Notes: a model not told the origin generated them from the letters alone. Shown: positions 14,458 to 30,100, numbered from the stretch's first letter. The stretch is DNA of 64,000 bases from Erythrocercus mccallii (GCA_013397435.1 VZRG01000290.1:440859-504858); one strand, 5' to 3'. Translations and numbers: made by a program.

Positions 14458-15551
14458 TCGAAGTTTACTTGGCTTGGTTAACATGACACCTTCATTCTTT
14501 AAAGAAAAAACAAAGCTTCATGTTAATATTTCCCCTTTTCCATCCTACTGAGAAGTTTTTCTTTGGAAACAAATCAGAATGAATTCCCATTTGGGACCTG
14601 TAAGATGTTTTGAAAATATCAGCTTTCCTGGATTTCTTAAATTTTTGAAAGGAGAAAGAAATCTGCCTGGCTTTCCTTCAGTGTCATATGCTTTGTAGTA
14701 TAATAAGAGGAATATAGGCATGAAAAGCAGGTAGAAAAATTTGTTTGTTTCTATAAAAATCTCAGTTTTCTTCATGCAGACTTATACTTCATTTTCCCTA
14801 GAAGGAAGGAGATCAAGCTACTTGAGGGTGCTAAATAATGGCATTTTTACACTGTGCTTTGAGACAGACACCACCTGATGCCTGAGTGAAAAAAAACCCA
14901 CCAAATTAACAATAAGATTGAAAAAACCATGAATTTCATTGCATTTCCCTTGGTTTGTATCTGTCACCTTTCTCAGTTGTGCACTACAGGATATTTAAGA
15001 TTTGTTCCATTACTTATAAAGGATCTCTCTCTTTCCTCTCCAATGCATGTTTTAGAGTCTCCAAAGGAAACCAATGATCATTTTTCCATCAAAGAGTTTT
15101 TCAATTACCTGGACAAATAAATTCTACACTGTGTTACCCTGCTGCTAATTTTTACTAAGTCCAGGTTCATTGGCAGATAGAATTTGGGCAGTGCCTTGAC
15201 CTATAGTTCTCAAATTTTCTCCTGTGCTTTTTCCTTACACATTTACAGTGACTATTTCTTAAGTTACTACTTGAGTCTCCTACAAGTCCAACATCTATTA
15301 GCTGTAATTTCTAAAAAGAAATTGAGTTTTCTTGAACCACTGAAACTTGTACCTTAAGGTCAGTAATGAAGCAAAACCATGCAATCTAACCCTGTTATTA
15401 AACTCTCTAATTTTCTAATCCCCAAAGAGCCCATTGTCCTTATTAAAGGACTTAGATAAAGTTATTATAATTGTGAAAGAAACAAACAAACGAATTTCTG
15501 TATCTACTGCATTCTACTTATTTTCTTCCCCTCAAATAATTCAAATTAACC

Positions 15552-15578
15552 ATACCATCAACCCTTAGTTGATGGTAT
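15552..15578. repeat. Inverted repeat, 11-bp arms, 5-base loop
   Basis: The arm ATACCATCAAC (15,552-15,562), the loop CCTTA and the perfect complement (15,568-15,578) make a compact hairpin. It has more G/C in the stem than most AT hairpins here. No adjacent gene or terminator context is visible. Confidence 0.9.
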
Positions 15579-16755
15579 AATTTCTCACATGCTGTGTTGC
15601 ATTTTGCAATTTACTAAATTATTGCAATGCCTTGACAAAAACAACTGGGCAGATCAGTTGTGATGGTAAAACAAGAACAGCAACAAGAGCTTCATGCTTT
15701 CAACTGATGAATGCTATTAGTCCTGTGACCCGTCATTCCTCATATTTGAACAAGACAAAAAAGTCTTCACAACCTAATGTCATCATTTACCCATAGATGA
15801 GAAGCAGTCATTTTAGATAATGTGAAACTTCTTTTCTTTTTCATCTCCCTGACTCTCAGCTCCTTAACTTTCTGTAAAGGTGATCTTAAACCACCCTTTT
15901 TTATATCAGACTAACATATCTGCAAGCGATGTTGTTTTTCTTTTCTGAAAATAATGCCTGAATAGTTTCAAGTAGATCTCTAATCTTCAACTTGTCAGTA
16001 TTGCTGAAAACTTAAAATATGTAAAAAAGCAAGCAGCACTTTTGGAGTATACTGATTTTACATGTCTGTAACTGAAACATTTCATTAATTTTAGAAACAT
16101 TATAGACTCATCTATGCATTTATCTCAGAAATACTTTCTTTCCATGATATTGTTGTTCTCTGATAAATTGTTCAACATTAAAACAAATCGATTCCATGTT
16201 TTGAAAATTCTGTCTTTGTTCTACAGTAATACAAGACACTCCATATAATCTGAATTAAGGTTTGAATTTAAATAGACTGGACATGGACCTTGTTTCCATG
16301 GAACCACACAGCAACAACCCCAGAATTTTAATATACATTCAGATATTATGCTTCAGCTGTCCTGCCATACAAGATACTATTAAAAAATAACGAATAAATT
16401 AAAAAATTAGAGGGGTTTTTCTTTCTTGCTTCCTATTGTATTCTCCAAATCAAAAGAAATGAAGGAAGGAATTGCAATGTTTCAGCTATTGAAGAAATTA
16501 AAAATATTCTGGTTGTTTCTCCCTCTGGTTTTTATATTAAAAAAATTTGTTAGGCAAAGGAAACACAAAGAACATTCTCAGAGATTTTACCAAACTTGCA
16601 ATTTCTGTTCCTGTCTTTTGCATAAGGAAGAAGAATTTTAAAAAGAAAGGAAGGCTTATAGATTGTAAGGAGAAAAGTTCTATTCTGTTAAACAAATAAT
16701 GTGTAATGACTGTCCCCTTTGTGAAACAAAGTATAAATCAAAAATAATCTTGTTA

Positions 16756-16771
16756 GATTCCCTAGGGAATC
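16756..16771. repeat. 16-bp perfect palindrome
   Basis: GATTCCCTAGGGAATC equals its own reverse complement and has no spacer. The inner CCTAGG makes it GC-richer than its surroundings. Function is unknown. Confidence 0.85.
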
Positions 16772-19131
16772 CATCCTGCATTATTTACTAACATATTGTC
16801 AATTTGAATATCATGTGGCTTGATCAATGAGACTTTAGTCTCATTTCCTTGGAAATTCAAAGATTAACAATATATCTTATCAGTAGGATGTCTTGCTTTG
16901 TCATTTCCTTTGCACATAATTACATTTACCATTTTACTTGTCACTGTAGTTTCTCATAATTTGTCCTTACATGGTGATGAACACCTACTCTCTGGAGGTG
17001 CCTGTGTTAAAGTATTAATGTGCTCTGCAAAAGTAATCCAGGTTTATGTTTCTGCTGTGGAATCATACTAGTTTACATTGCAAGCTACTAACATTATGTA
17101 GTAGAAACACCACTACTGGTACTCAGGGTAAAGAAAACAGAAAAAAGGTCACTGAAACAAAGTGCCTTCTGCCGAATAAATATATAAATCACTCAAGCTA
17201 TTGCTTTCTATAAAAAAATATCTTTGGGACTGCAAAATATTGAAAATGTTGAAAGTGTTCTGAATTAAATGGATAAACATCGGACCCCTCATTCCTCATC
17301 TCATTGCAGGCTGAATGATTATTGTGTTCTGATGGAAAGATTAGAAGTTAAAAAAAATTAGTTTCAAAGTACAGGATTTTATAGTTTGATTTTTGGTTTG
17401 CTATCTTGAAATCAACATGTAACAATTGTGAACGTAAAGTATTTCTGATTAAAAAAGAAGGATCTAATAAATATCAAAAATATGATATCTTGTAATTTAT
17501 ACTATTTCCCTTTTAGAAAGAGCATTCAGTAGGGATTTACTGCTATTCCTAGGTAAATAGGAATTATTTTACTATTTTTTTTTCAGCAGAGGAACCAAAA
17601 AATATTAAATGTTCATACAGCATTGATTTAGTGATATGTAATATATTTACACAACATCACAATACCGTATTTTTAGTTGCTTTTTTCCCCCGTTAAATAC
17701 ATATTTTCATAGTAAATTTCTTAGCATAGCAGCTTGTTTTTAATTTAATAATAAATCATGTAATTAGTCATTCTTGTTTCTAATCTTTGTGTAAAAACAT
17801 ATTGCTAGGAAATAAACAGTTGAAAACATGCAACTTCTTCTAATGTATTAATACTTTGAAATCTATTTAGCAGACATTAATTTTTCATACTGTCTTTTGT
17901 TTTAGGGACCAGTCTGTCACGTATCTCCAAAATATGTCCAAAATCAGGCCACCCACTTTGTCCTGATTCATACATGCACTTTTTTTCATGATGATCAGGC
18001 ACTTGAGTTTTTTATGGAAAGGACTGCCAATCTTTCCAACCTGTTTCCAGTCCAGCAAGCCCTTCCCACTCCATTTGGCTAGTCATACTGCAGGAACATT
18101 ATTTCTATGCAATATTGTTTATCCCCCAGCAGACAGGTGGTAGAATGAGGTCATCATCTGAGAGTCAATGTTTCATGTTTTCAATAAAATTTCTAACCAA
18201 CATGAGTAGACTTGCTGTGTGGCTGAGATGAGCCTTCAGATATACTGTAGGCAAGGATGATAACAAACTGTTTTAAAGCACTTCCTTTTATAAATTTGGG
18301 GAATGGAGCCTTGGAATGGATGGAACTGTGACTTTTTGAATGTATTTTTGCCAAACATAAACTATTTGAAAACATACTTTTTTGGCAAAACTGTTTTGTG
18401 CTTGTCTTACACTGATTTCTTTTCCTTCATGTCCCCATTTCCACAAATATGTTCCTATTAATTTATATTTTTTCACACAGAAATCAGGCTAAGCTTCTAA
18501 ATTGCTTTGTGACTATTGTGGATCATAAACCTATGGCTGGAATAAAGACAAGGTAAAAAAAAAAATAAATAAAGCCTTCACGGGAGAAGGAAAGTGAATT
18601 TTAGAGGAGAAAATGGAAACAGCATCAGCTGGGATGGCTAAACATGACAGGGATGTCTTGGAGTCAAATATGGTGAAAGTCATCACTAGAGCAGAGTGTG
18701 TTTCCTCCATATCCCAGTAAAGAGCCCTTGAAAGCTGACTTATGTGCATCTCTGGAGCAGGCAAACAGCTGTACCTCCTTTTCTTTTACTAAAAGGGATT
18801 TCAGGAAAAAGACACTGTATTTTCCAACCATGTGGCATGTTCATTCTGGAAGTGTGAATGTTTCCAATATATCTTGTCCTACATACTCCAGCCTCCTAGG
18901 CAGAGATATATTAAGTATTGAGATGCATTAAGCAGAAATATTGAGGAAATAGAATACAATCACGTATTTCTGTGATTTGCTATGCAAGGCTAATTTTGGC
19001 AGTGTTGTATGCTCTTCAAACATCCTTTGAGAACAAGTGGCAAAAGGGAGGGAAGTTCTTGAGATTCAGATACTTAAATGTTGATGCTGGTAATATTGGT
19101 CTCCACAGTACACTGTAGAATGCTATTGTCT

Positions 19132-19155
19132 AGGCTATTGTCTAGGACATAGCTG
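19132..19155. repeat. 12-bp tandem duplication (2 copies)
   Basis: The unit GCTATTGTCTAG is repeated exactly once. It is a local slippage-type duplication in otherwise unique sequence. Confidence 0.85.
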
Positions 19156-21104
19156 AATTTACAGAACCAGCATACTCATCATAAATAAGCTCACTGGTCA
19201 CCTGAGGAGCTTTTTTTAGCCTTCACAGATAGCATTGCATATGCCTTTGAATATAACATTAACAGAGCCATTTTACCTGTAAATTTATGCTCCAAAAGCC
19301 TGGCTCTGGGTCTCATCCCTGATGTCTATGATGATATGGAGCCACCTAGAAGATCAGAACATCCCCAGTATTTCCAACATCTTATAGTAAATTACAAGTC
19401 ATAGAGCTGTCTCAGCAACATATCTTAAAATAGGTGAAATTTTACATTTTAAAGTAACTTGGGGTCAATAAATTTATGTGTTGTTAGCTCATTGCTATTT
19501 GATTTCTCTTTTTTATTGTATATTATTTTTAATTCCTAACTGAAATATTTAGTTATTCTTTTTGAATCCCTGTGTCCCATTGCTTCTCCTTTAATTCTGT
19601 GTCTTCACCTAATTAACATCTCCTGGGTTTGAGCAATTTAGTTTTATAAGCACTTCAAAAATCAGAGCGAGAACTTTGAGCAGATTGCTTAATTATATGA
19701 GTAGTTAATTTGTCATTATGCAGAAATTCATACATAGTAAGTGGTCTTTTACTTTTTAAAATTTCATATGAAGATTACAGTATGAAAAATTTCTTCTTTT
19801 TGATAATTGTTCTTAGACTGTTCTGATATTAGTTATAAGAATGAGTTAAATAATGTATTTTATGCTTGTTTTTATTAAAAATTTTCTAAAACCAGTAATA
19901 TGCCACAGGTCCCTTAACACTTTATCTCTTCATCTCTGAAATCAGAGCTATTTATCAGAGTCTTAGCTTGAAAAGAGACAATCTCTATAAGGATGTTCCA
20001 AGTCAGTTCATAAACCTGGCAGTATCTTTTTTATATCCCTTGGGAAATGCCTTGTCAAATGTCTAACCTAAATCTGGATAAAAAATGACTAACAGTGTTT
20101 TGTCTTCTTTTAGAGTTTTTACTTCGTAGTTGACTGATTTTAATTTTACAAGGAGATTGTGATAAGGCATCCAGATACCAACTTGCTGTTCTTACATCTT
20201 TGAAAGGGGAAATGTATGAGTGCATTTACCAAGCAAAAAGTGGCAGAGGTGACTTTAAATCATAAAAAGCCTTTACTCCTGTAAATTAACCCATCCAGTC
20301 CAGTGAACAGTTACAAGCCCTGATGTTTTCCTAGACAAGAATAGGGGTAGTGAGAGAATTCTAAACTAGAAAAAAAAAATACTTAGTTCAGCTAGAGTCC
20401 AATATTAAAGATATTTAAATTACAAAAATATGCAGACTTCTGTAGTCTGAAGACCAGACTGTGGATACCTGTGGGTACATCCCACTGTAATGCATGGGAA
20501 CATTTAACTAAACATCTTTGAAATGTCTCTTCAATGGCTCTGACTCACAAAAAATGTGCTGTTGAAAATCTGGCAAGAGTACAAGTCACTGTGTCTCCAA
20601 TTATCCTCTCTTCTCCTGGGTTTTTCCACATTGTTTCTTACATAGATTGATTCATTTTATCTGAGAGAGATCCTGAATTAGCACAGTTAACAGCCTGAGG
20701 TATTAGTTAAGACAAAAGTCTGTGCATGTTTCTTTTTAAAAAGGTGGAATGATTCAGTAACATCTTAGGAAGACAGATAATGATAATACGAATGTCTAAG
20801 GGAAGAGACTACAGTGAAAGAAGGACAAACCTTCACTTCAAATCAAGTTATCTCCACTAAGCAAACAAATCCACATATCCCAATTTGATAATGGAATTTA
20901 GTATGAAGAGTTCATAGTACATTCTTCTGTAAGTTATTTATTTTCAAAATACAAAATCTGGAGAAACAAACAATTAATCAATAGAGTCAGTAAGAAAAAA
21001 AATAATTGAGAGTTTCATATTGGCATATTCAAAGTGAAATGTTTATCTTTTTAACATAGATTTCTGTTTGAAACTTTTTAACTTACTAAAAAATAATTGT
21101 TTTG

Positions 21105-21140
21105 TTTCCCCTTATACAGTGAGAATTGTATAAGGGGAAA
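21105..21140. repeat. Inverted repeat, 14-bp arms, 8-base loop
   Basis: The arm TTTCCCCTTATACA (21,105-21,118) pairs perfectly with 21,127-21,140 across the loop GTGAGAAT. This is the longest-armed short-loop hairpin I found in the window. The stem is too short for a standard pre-miRNA. It could be the remnant of a small inverted-repeat element or a one-off inversion duplication. Confidence 0.9.
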
Positions 21141-24100
21141 ATACAGTGCTTTGTTTAATCTTTGATATTTCTGTGATAATCAGTATGGATATGTTTCTGA
21201 TCATCCCACTTTTTCCTCTTTTATTCCTAATTAAAAAAATCAGTGGCACAACCAAAGAATCAGTTTCTTGTACAGCCCTACTTAGGATTCTAAGTCCCCT
21301 TGAGTTTCAATGGGTCTTTGTGTTTGATACTGTCCCACTGAAGTCAATGGTTGCAGGATGAATCCCTTTATCCCTCATACACTTTGCAAATGCATGAGTC
21401 ACACTCCATGCAGCCAGGGAAGTGAGGCCATCAGCCAGAATCCTCAGGACTGCAGCCAACACTGCTTTGTTGATTTGCTCTAGGAAGAGCCATAGAAGAA
21501 TTCAAATTAGTTCTTGCCCTTTGCCTAAATGAAAAGCACTACTTAATATTTCTAGATGCCTCAATTCCAGACAAACAGCACCAAAATGCTGTTACGTTCT
21601 AATTTCCCAGATTATGTTTTACAATAACTGCAAAACCACTTCAGTAAAAGTTCTGCTTTGTTTTTATTAGTATTTTTGGCAGTTAAAAAAAAGAAAATAT
21701 ATTTCTAATCATTTACATATGGCAGCTTTGATATACTAATTTATATAAAGCCTTCATTGGTTCCCCACATTTATTTTTGACAAATAAAACACATATATTA
21801 AAAAACCCCTAACCACTCAAATAAACAAACTAAAACAAACAAAAAAAATCCACAAATGTGTTAGGCTTAAAATTTATGATACTACTTGACAAAATAGTTA
21901 TACTCACAGGTGTTATTGCCATGCTTATGAAACTATTACTGAAAAGAAAGTGGAATCATAGTACTGTAATCTCTTTCAAGATACATTTATCCTCTATGTG
22001 CACAGCCAAAGTATGTAGAGGACATTTGAAAACCAAAACCATTGCCTTTAAAAATTATATTGCTGCAGATAATGCTACTGTAGATGCATTTACCAATTAA
22101 AAGCCCCCAGCAGCAGAAATTATGAGGTCAGACTTGCGTAATGAAAATTAACAATTTAAGAAGTACACAGCCTGATTGTACAAGGTTTGATTTCCCAACC
22201 AACAAGGCAGGAACTTTTCTCCATAATGAGCATCTCCATTGCCATGAAGCATTTTCCTTAACTCTGTTGGATCAAAAATGAGCCTTTTAGCTACAGAAGA
22301 GCATTGTGTTCAGTGTTTAGAATTAATCCAGCTCTGAACTGGATGAACTGGTCCACAGATTCTTTGGGCCGACCACCAGAGTGCAGAGGACAATGTTTAT
22401 AATGGAACTTTCTGAAATTATTTCCGGTCCAAATATATTCTCTTGTCCCTCCACGCTTACAAACAACAAAAGGGAGGGCTTCAAGCCTGCTGGCAACTTA
22501 ACAAGTTCCTTGCAACAGTCATGAGTGCCAAATAATGATGAGGTTATGTGGACATCTTGCTCCTGCATTTAGAATTACCTGCTCCTCAGAGCTAATTTTT
22601 TATTTCTTCTAGCTTTATAAAGCTGCTGAATCAAAAACTTCTGTAATCAAATACTTCATTAATCCCTTTAAGACAATTAAAGATATAAAATTAAATGAAA
22701 AGTAAATAAAGAGTTTGAAGAAGTTCATTTTTTCCTGCATTTTCAATTCAACTTAATAATTTGTATAGCTGCACGTACTTGAACACATGCTCAGCATTTT
22801 ACAGGAAGACAAGAAGCTGATGCCATTAGGACTTTACCTTCTTAGTGTCAGTCTTGTCTTCTTTTTTCATAGAATAAGAAAAATAGGATTAAATTAATTC
22901 TCACTTGCAAATTGGCAAAGACAGCCCTTCACTGTTTACCATATCTCACCTTTTCTTAGACCACTGACTCACCAAGGGCTGAGAAGGATCACCATGGGAG
23001 ACAGCTAAAAACTGCATTACAACCCATCCTTGGGGTAGGTAAATTATTTTGTCAGTGCTTCTTTAAATTAATTTCCCCTTGTTATTTGAAAACTTCTTTT
23101 TGAGTAAGAGACATGTAGAAAAACAGTTTTCAAGATGCTTCTGACAGCATAGTTGCTACTTGAGAGATTGTGAGTTAAACAAGCCATACTCAGGCTTTGA
23201 AGTAGTCAACCCCATTTCATCATGAACCACTGTGGCGAGGTGGGTGATTCTTTGTTGTATGGGGACATTTGGACATGTGAGGTAGTGCCAAAATTACAGA
23301 TTCAGTATGTTGGTGTAAAATCCACCTGGGAAATATATAGAGCAACATTAATCATTAAATAAAAAAACCATAAGTGGTAGTTTTCACACAGAATTCTATA
23401 TTGCTAGTGATTTTGCTTCAGTGAAAGATAAGAATAAAGTAAAAAAAATCAGTTTCTCTTATTCACCCTTCCAGGATTCATGCAAATGTGATTGAGATCT
23501 TTAAAATAATGCATAAAGAAGATTACAAAATGAATTAACTGAGGAAGAACAACATTTACTAAATTGTAACACAATTTTCTCTTGGAGAGGATTCCATTAA
23601 ATCTAACAGAAGATATCTGACAGAAAGAAGAAATAATGGAAAGCATCCCCAGACAGTGTGATTTCTTTAGCCCTTCTTGGCACCACAGTAATAAATTACT
23701 TGGTTCAGATAGAATGGAGTTCTGTGCATTGTCTTTTCTGCATTACAAATTCTTAGGCAAAGATTTTTTTCTACAACTCCTTCATTAGGATTTCCTGACA
23801 ACAGAGAAAAACAAATCTTGAACTAGAAGCTGAGTTATGTTAACACTTAAATTGTTTGCTTGCCACAATACATATTATAAAGTGGGCAGTATTTATTCTA
23901 ACCACTTAAGTTCCTTGTCCACTTTAGTCCAGTGTAATTTTAGAACTGCAAGTAAAACCACATCAGTCAGGCTTACTCAGGCAGATATTAAACAGAACTC
24001 ATATGAGAAAAGAAACCACAACAAGAAAAGAAAGAAACAGGAACTTAAATGATTGACATTAGTTTTTTGATTTCCAGCTGTATCAATGACTGCAAGAAAT

Positions 24101-27100
24101 ACACTATTAAATGCTGCCTGTGTCGGAAGTACAATTAATTGTACAAAATATAAACATGAGACCAGTAGAGTAGAAAAACAGAAATATTAGATCAATGCAG
24201 TAGAAAAGTATTTTCTAAATCTTCCACTGAAATGTGGATTTGCAGTTTTGTTGTTTTTTGGGGATATTTTTGTTTTATTTATTTGTTTGGTTTTATCACT
24301 TCTGTTTTATATCTAGGGAAAAAGTACAAGCATACAATATACTTATATATAAAATCAGATCTATCTGTCTTTCTAATTAAATATCTATTTTAAAACTGAA
24401 ATAAATGTATTATAAACCAACTATGGTTTATGAATAAAAGGTGGGCACACAGGAGGAAGGGGAAGTGGCAGAAAATTCTAGCGCTTTCATCACCAAAAAT
24501 CTAAAACAAGTGTTTCTGAGATAAAAGATCAGCTTGTCAATACCATATCTGTCTGATCAGTAAATACTATGCAAGAGGAAGTTTTATACATAACAACTTG
24601 AAAAACCTTCCTTCTTTACAGAAATAGAGCAGTGGAGGATGGTCTTGTTTTCTTTGCAGTATGCATAAACTAAGTTAAATTGAAAACATGCTCTGTTTTG
24701 TCCTAGAGTCCTTGTTGTACTGATTCCCTAGACTGGAACCTTGGTTGCTGCCTTGGTAGTCTTCCTAGCTGCATTACAGAAATTCCATGCAAACCCAGAA
24801 ACTAGATGATAAAGAGTACCTAGAGACCAGGGGGTTGAAAGTGGTGGTGGTATTCACCTGGACTTACAGACCTTATCCATAGTATTTCTGTAAACCTTTG
24901 AAAGAAACCTAACGACATAGTGTATCCCAAATGGCCCTATTCAAAAAGGAAATACTAAAGACACTAGAAAGGAAAGAAAAGGATAAGTATTAAAAATAAC
25001 ACAAGATTTCAGAATTGTAATCAAACTTGACACCTTTTAAAACTAAGGTTTTGAGAAAATTAGATTAACTGTATGCTAATATACAATATATTTTGTAAGA
25101 ACCATTTAAAAAAAAGAAAAAACAATTCCTTTTCTCATTTTAAAGTACGTTATCTTCTCAAATGTATTGGATATTTATTTAAGCAGAAGTTCTCAAGTCC
25201 CTTTACAAACTTGTTTTGTAGCTTGTTTTGGTCCTTGGTGAGAACAAAGTCTAATAATAGTCATTTTAGTCACAAAATTTTAACTTCCTGACAAAGAAGT
25301 CCATACTATACTATTTTGTGATCTCTTACAGATTGACTCGTATGAAAAAAAAATTGACTATATAAACCTTTTACTAAGTATGAGATATTTTAACATTATA
25401 TAGCTCTATTTTAAATTCCACTTCTCTGACAAATGAGAGAAGTTATCCTTACTGAGTAGATTATACATAGTAAAGGTATTTATTGCTATCATAATGACAT
25501 ATCATTCATCATATATCAGAAATGCATTTTTTAACAAGATAGCATAATTTCCTAGTCACTACAGAAGTAGCAACAATTTTTATTCTCACTGCTCCCATAG
25601 TTTAGTAGATTTTCAGTAGGAAGGGGTAATACTGGCACAACTGGAACACTATTTAATTAGTGCTTGTTTTTATTTTGTACTTCTCCATAATTATGATGAT
25701 AACTGAAATGTTATTATTTGCATGTTTCCCTAGTATTGCATAATTCCCCAATAAGTAATCAGATTTTACCTTCAAAGCATCAGCTCATTCCTCCTACAGT
25801 TTAACTGTCCCATTCTTAAAACATTATCTTTAAAGAACATTTCAGGTGCTAAAAATTTAAAGCCAATTTCAATAAACATATTTCTCTGTACCCAAGTAAT
25901 TTTTTGATATGGATGTACACTCTTAGTGGCAAAAAGATATAAAATTATTGAGAGAAAAGCTAATGATAATTACTACTACTAAAAATTTTTTTTTCAAAAA
26001 GTTAGAACCCTTCAGCAATCTAAAGGAAGACTAAAACACCCTCACACAAACAGCTGTCTAAAGGCAACACTTTCATAAACATTTTGTGTTCTACATATCT
26101 GACAACATTCATGAACAGATCAATCTTTCTGGGATAAGTGCTTTCAGAAACAGAATATTTAAAGTGCACCAGACACTCTAGTACAAAGGAAAACAGAGTT
26201 TCTCAGGGCAGAATGAATAAATGTAGCCTGGAAAGAGTACAATTGCAGGAATTTTATTAGGCAGCCGATCCCTAGAGTTCTTTTTTTTCATTTTTCTTTA
26301 AGTGACAGTTGTGCCATGTGTAGCCATGAAAGACAAACCAGAAAATTCAAGTAGCTTTGGATAAATAAATTGAGGTTTTAGATTATTTCTGGTGTCTCAG
26401 AAATCTTTAAAACAGACAGGTGAGAAATTTCAGAAGTGAAAGTTGAAAGGTATGTTTAACATTTTACAGTTAAGTTGAATGCTAATTTCTAGTTCAACTT
26501 GATGAAAGATGCTATTTACCCTTGTGTAACAGGTCTTGAAATACACTCCAGAATATTCATGGGTAAAAGCTTAATTATAACAAGTTATACAGCTTTTCTT
26601 AGAATGGATTTGAAAAAAGACTATAAGCTCAATTTAAGATGAATTTTGGGCACAATTTCTTCATGAAATTATTTGGGATTCAAGATCATGAACAAGATCA
26701 AATTAATTAAATAATGAAAAGCAGCATAAATATAACAAAAGAAAAATGTCAAAAATTACAAAAATGTAAGCAATTCACAAAGTTGATGATCTTTGTGCAG
26801 ACAATGGAAAAATAATTGGATTACATAAATCAAGAATGCAATGATATTCTTAAAAAAAAAAAATCCTAAAGAATACTTGTCTTGAACTTGGATGAGGGAA
26901 AGTTCCCCAGAATTGATACAGAAGCTATCCAACCAGAAAGCTACTTCTCAGATTTCACCACATTATCTTCATGTTTACCCTCCCACTCTTTTCCTGTGGC
27001 TTTTCTGTTCTGTTACCTTTGCCAAATCTGCCTCCTTTTTCTATCTCTGTTTTTCTAACTAGAGACATTAGTGACCCTTTTTGTCCCTCACTCCTAGTCT

Positions 27101-30100
27101 TAATTTCTATATTAGTGTCTTGGCTCCTGCAGAGACCTTCACCTCTTAATGACTGATGCAAAAAGAGTTCCTGTAAGCCTAGAATAGATTAGGTTCAATG
27201 AGACAGAGCCTCAGAGTGGTTTTTGTTGCAGTGCAGTGAGTCTCTGCTGAAACATTTTTGGAAGCATATAATCTAGCCAGATTTTCCTCTTTTCATTTCC
27301 AACATACCCTTCATGCATTCTTGCTGAATTTCAGGCAGCTACATTGACAGAATCGAAAAACTTCATGACATTATGTCCCTTATCTGTGTTGCTACTGGTC
27401 CTGGAAATCAACATCTGGAGTCAGCACCATGCATCCTAATTATCATATGCTGTAAGAGAAAATATACCAATTTTTTGACTTCTTTTGTGAGAAGTAAAAC
27501 CTTGTCCCAATATGCTGTCAGCTTCTGGTGGGTTGTCTTCTAGAAGGCATTTTTCCTCTGTCAAATAGTTCATACTGGTTGAGTTAAAGGAGTTTATAAA
27601 AATGTAACAGGTTGACATAATTTCTGCTGGAACAAAGTAGTATGAAATGCTGCCATGAGAAAATATATTGGCTTTCTTTTAAATCAAAGGATCCTAATTC
27701 ATATCCTAGATAAACATGGAAAACAGACAGGGAGCAAATAAGAAGTCTCAGACCAGGGAAAAAAAAAAAAAAAAAGAAGGTATTTTAAAGATTAAACAGA
27801 ACAAGGAATAGAGGCAGAAGACATGGTGGTCTGCTACAAGCAAGAAAAGAGAGCCTAATTCTTTAAAGATACCAGTCCCAGTTCTTCACTCCTGTTTAGA
27901 CATGCGGCCATATCACATAAGCACTACCTGTTTCACCCCTTGGATACATTTCCTTGGATTTTAGGACAAGAAGGTGGATTCACTTTAGTATATCTTTTTA
28001 GTACATCATGCTCTATCCTCAAGAGCTGTCCTTGAACTAATGTACATATAAACATTGAAAAGAATTGGCTATAAAAAATCCAAAGTCCTCTTCCTTGGGA
28101 TGAAAATCAGACAGGTTCAACATGGTATCGGTGTGGATTATGTCTTCTAGAATAACAGACAAAGTATGAGAAAAACAGGTAATCACTATACCTATTTAGG
28201 TCGGCTGTTTATGACAGAATATCAAGGAGGAGAAGGCTGATATTTAGAAATTACTTAGAAGAAAAACTACTGCTGCTGAGAATCTATCACAGGAGATGAT
28301 CAACAGGCTTCATAGACCTGTTAGTGATATGCTTCCAAAAAAGCCTGAGACGATTGAGAGGTTAAAGCACAAAGTGAAATAGCCTTAATTACAACCCTGA
28401 GTGAGGACAGGAATCTGGAAACAGCAGATGGAGGTACTTGAGGATCAAGGACAGATAAGGAAGAAGATTTGACTTCAGACCCAACTGAGACCCATTTAGA
28501 CCCAAAAGCCCCTCACATGCCCCTGCATGGTGGTGGGGTGGTGTCAAGGCATGGTATCTCCAACTTCAGAAAGTTGCCCTTGATTTAATTCTGCTGCTTT
28601 TACTCTCTTGCAGTTAGGTGGTACTAGAAGGTAGTGCTTTCATATTCAGTGAAATGAACAGGTCACTATTTGATTTTCTTAGGAATAGTTTTTTATGACC
28701 TTGAATTTTCATGTACTTGTCTATTCCTCATTAGCCCTTTTATCCTCTCACTACTATTTTGGAATTTTATTGACTTATTTTCATGGTACAGCCTTTTTTA
28801 TTTTTTGAGTGGGCGCTTAGAAAATAGATGTTTCATGTGACTTCTTCCATCTGTACATGTTTTTTCTAAAAAAACAACAGATTGCTTTGATAGTGATATT
28901 CAGGGGAAAAAAATCCTCTGCTAATAACATCATGTTTTGTTGCATTTTCTCCAATATGATTTTCTTCTATCTGTTCATGACAAACAACCCTTTCATCCCT
29001 AGTCCTTCATATTTTTGTACTTTAAAAATTCTATAGAAATCTCTTGATTTTAAAAAAAATTATCTTTATGGTAACCTTTTTGAGTTTTTCCCTTCAAATA
29101 ATGCCACATGCCCATTTCTTGATGAAAGCTATTTAAAACTTTTTAGTGAGAGAAATATTAGGGAAAAAAGTGTTAATTATTCTAAAATAAGCTGAATAAT
29201 CAACCTAATTGGTTTTCAATGATCCATGAAATAGCTGAATTATTCAGTCCTCACAGCAAATCTAACCTCTTCAGATTCAGATAAGATAAATTCTCTCTAA
29301 AAGTACTGGATCAAATCTTGAATAAGTACATTCTATTTCAAAAGCATGAGGATCATGGAATTATTCTTGAATTTCCATTGCATTGTAAGATATGCCAAGA
29401 ATGTAAATGTTGAAAAATACTGCAAAACCCCCAACTTTTTTCCTCTCTTATTCCAGATCCAGAAGCTGATAAGCAAGTTTTTTTTATTTTGAGGATTTTG
29501 AAAATCAAGTCTGTAAAATTGTGTAAAATACTTGCATGTATGTATTATCTAAAACAAAAATTCAGTTTCACAGAACCTTAGGGAAGAAAGTGAAAAATAT
29601 TTTCATTTTACTGTTTAGTTATTTAGTATGAAGGGGCTTGTGAATAAAGGGACAACGTATGGCCACATTTATACTGCTGCATTTTGATATTGAATTATGG
29701 AGTTCTAAACATCAATTCCAGCATGGCAGCAATCTTAGAGGCTTCCTATCTAGAAAACAGACCAGTTCTCTGGAAAGACATCCAGATAGCTTAAAAAAGG
29801 AACTGTGTAGAGAAAATGTCTATTTTATAGGACTGTCTTTGAGTTTTGTGAGGTTTGCACAGCTTTTACACATCAAGTGAAACCACGTGAATAAATAACA
29901 AATATAACCCTATAGGAATTAGTGACTGCAATGCAAAGAAATCCCTCTCTTCCTTGTGGAGTTTGTCTCTGAAAGTTCATGCTTAGCAGAGGAAGAAAAG
30001 CATGGATACCTTTAGATACCTTTGGATAAAATCCTCCTGACTGCAGCATTCACAAAAGAAATACCTGCATTGCCCATAATTCTCAGTAAGTGAGAATTTC

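Noticed and set aside
27758..27775. A18 run considered as the tail of a processed pseudogene
   Set aside because: The sequence upstream shows no coding-like or known-RNA sequence, and no flanking duplication was seen.
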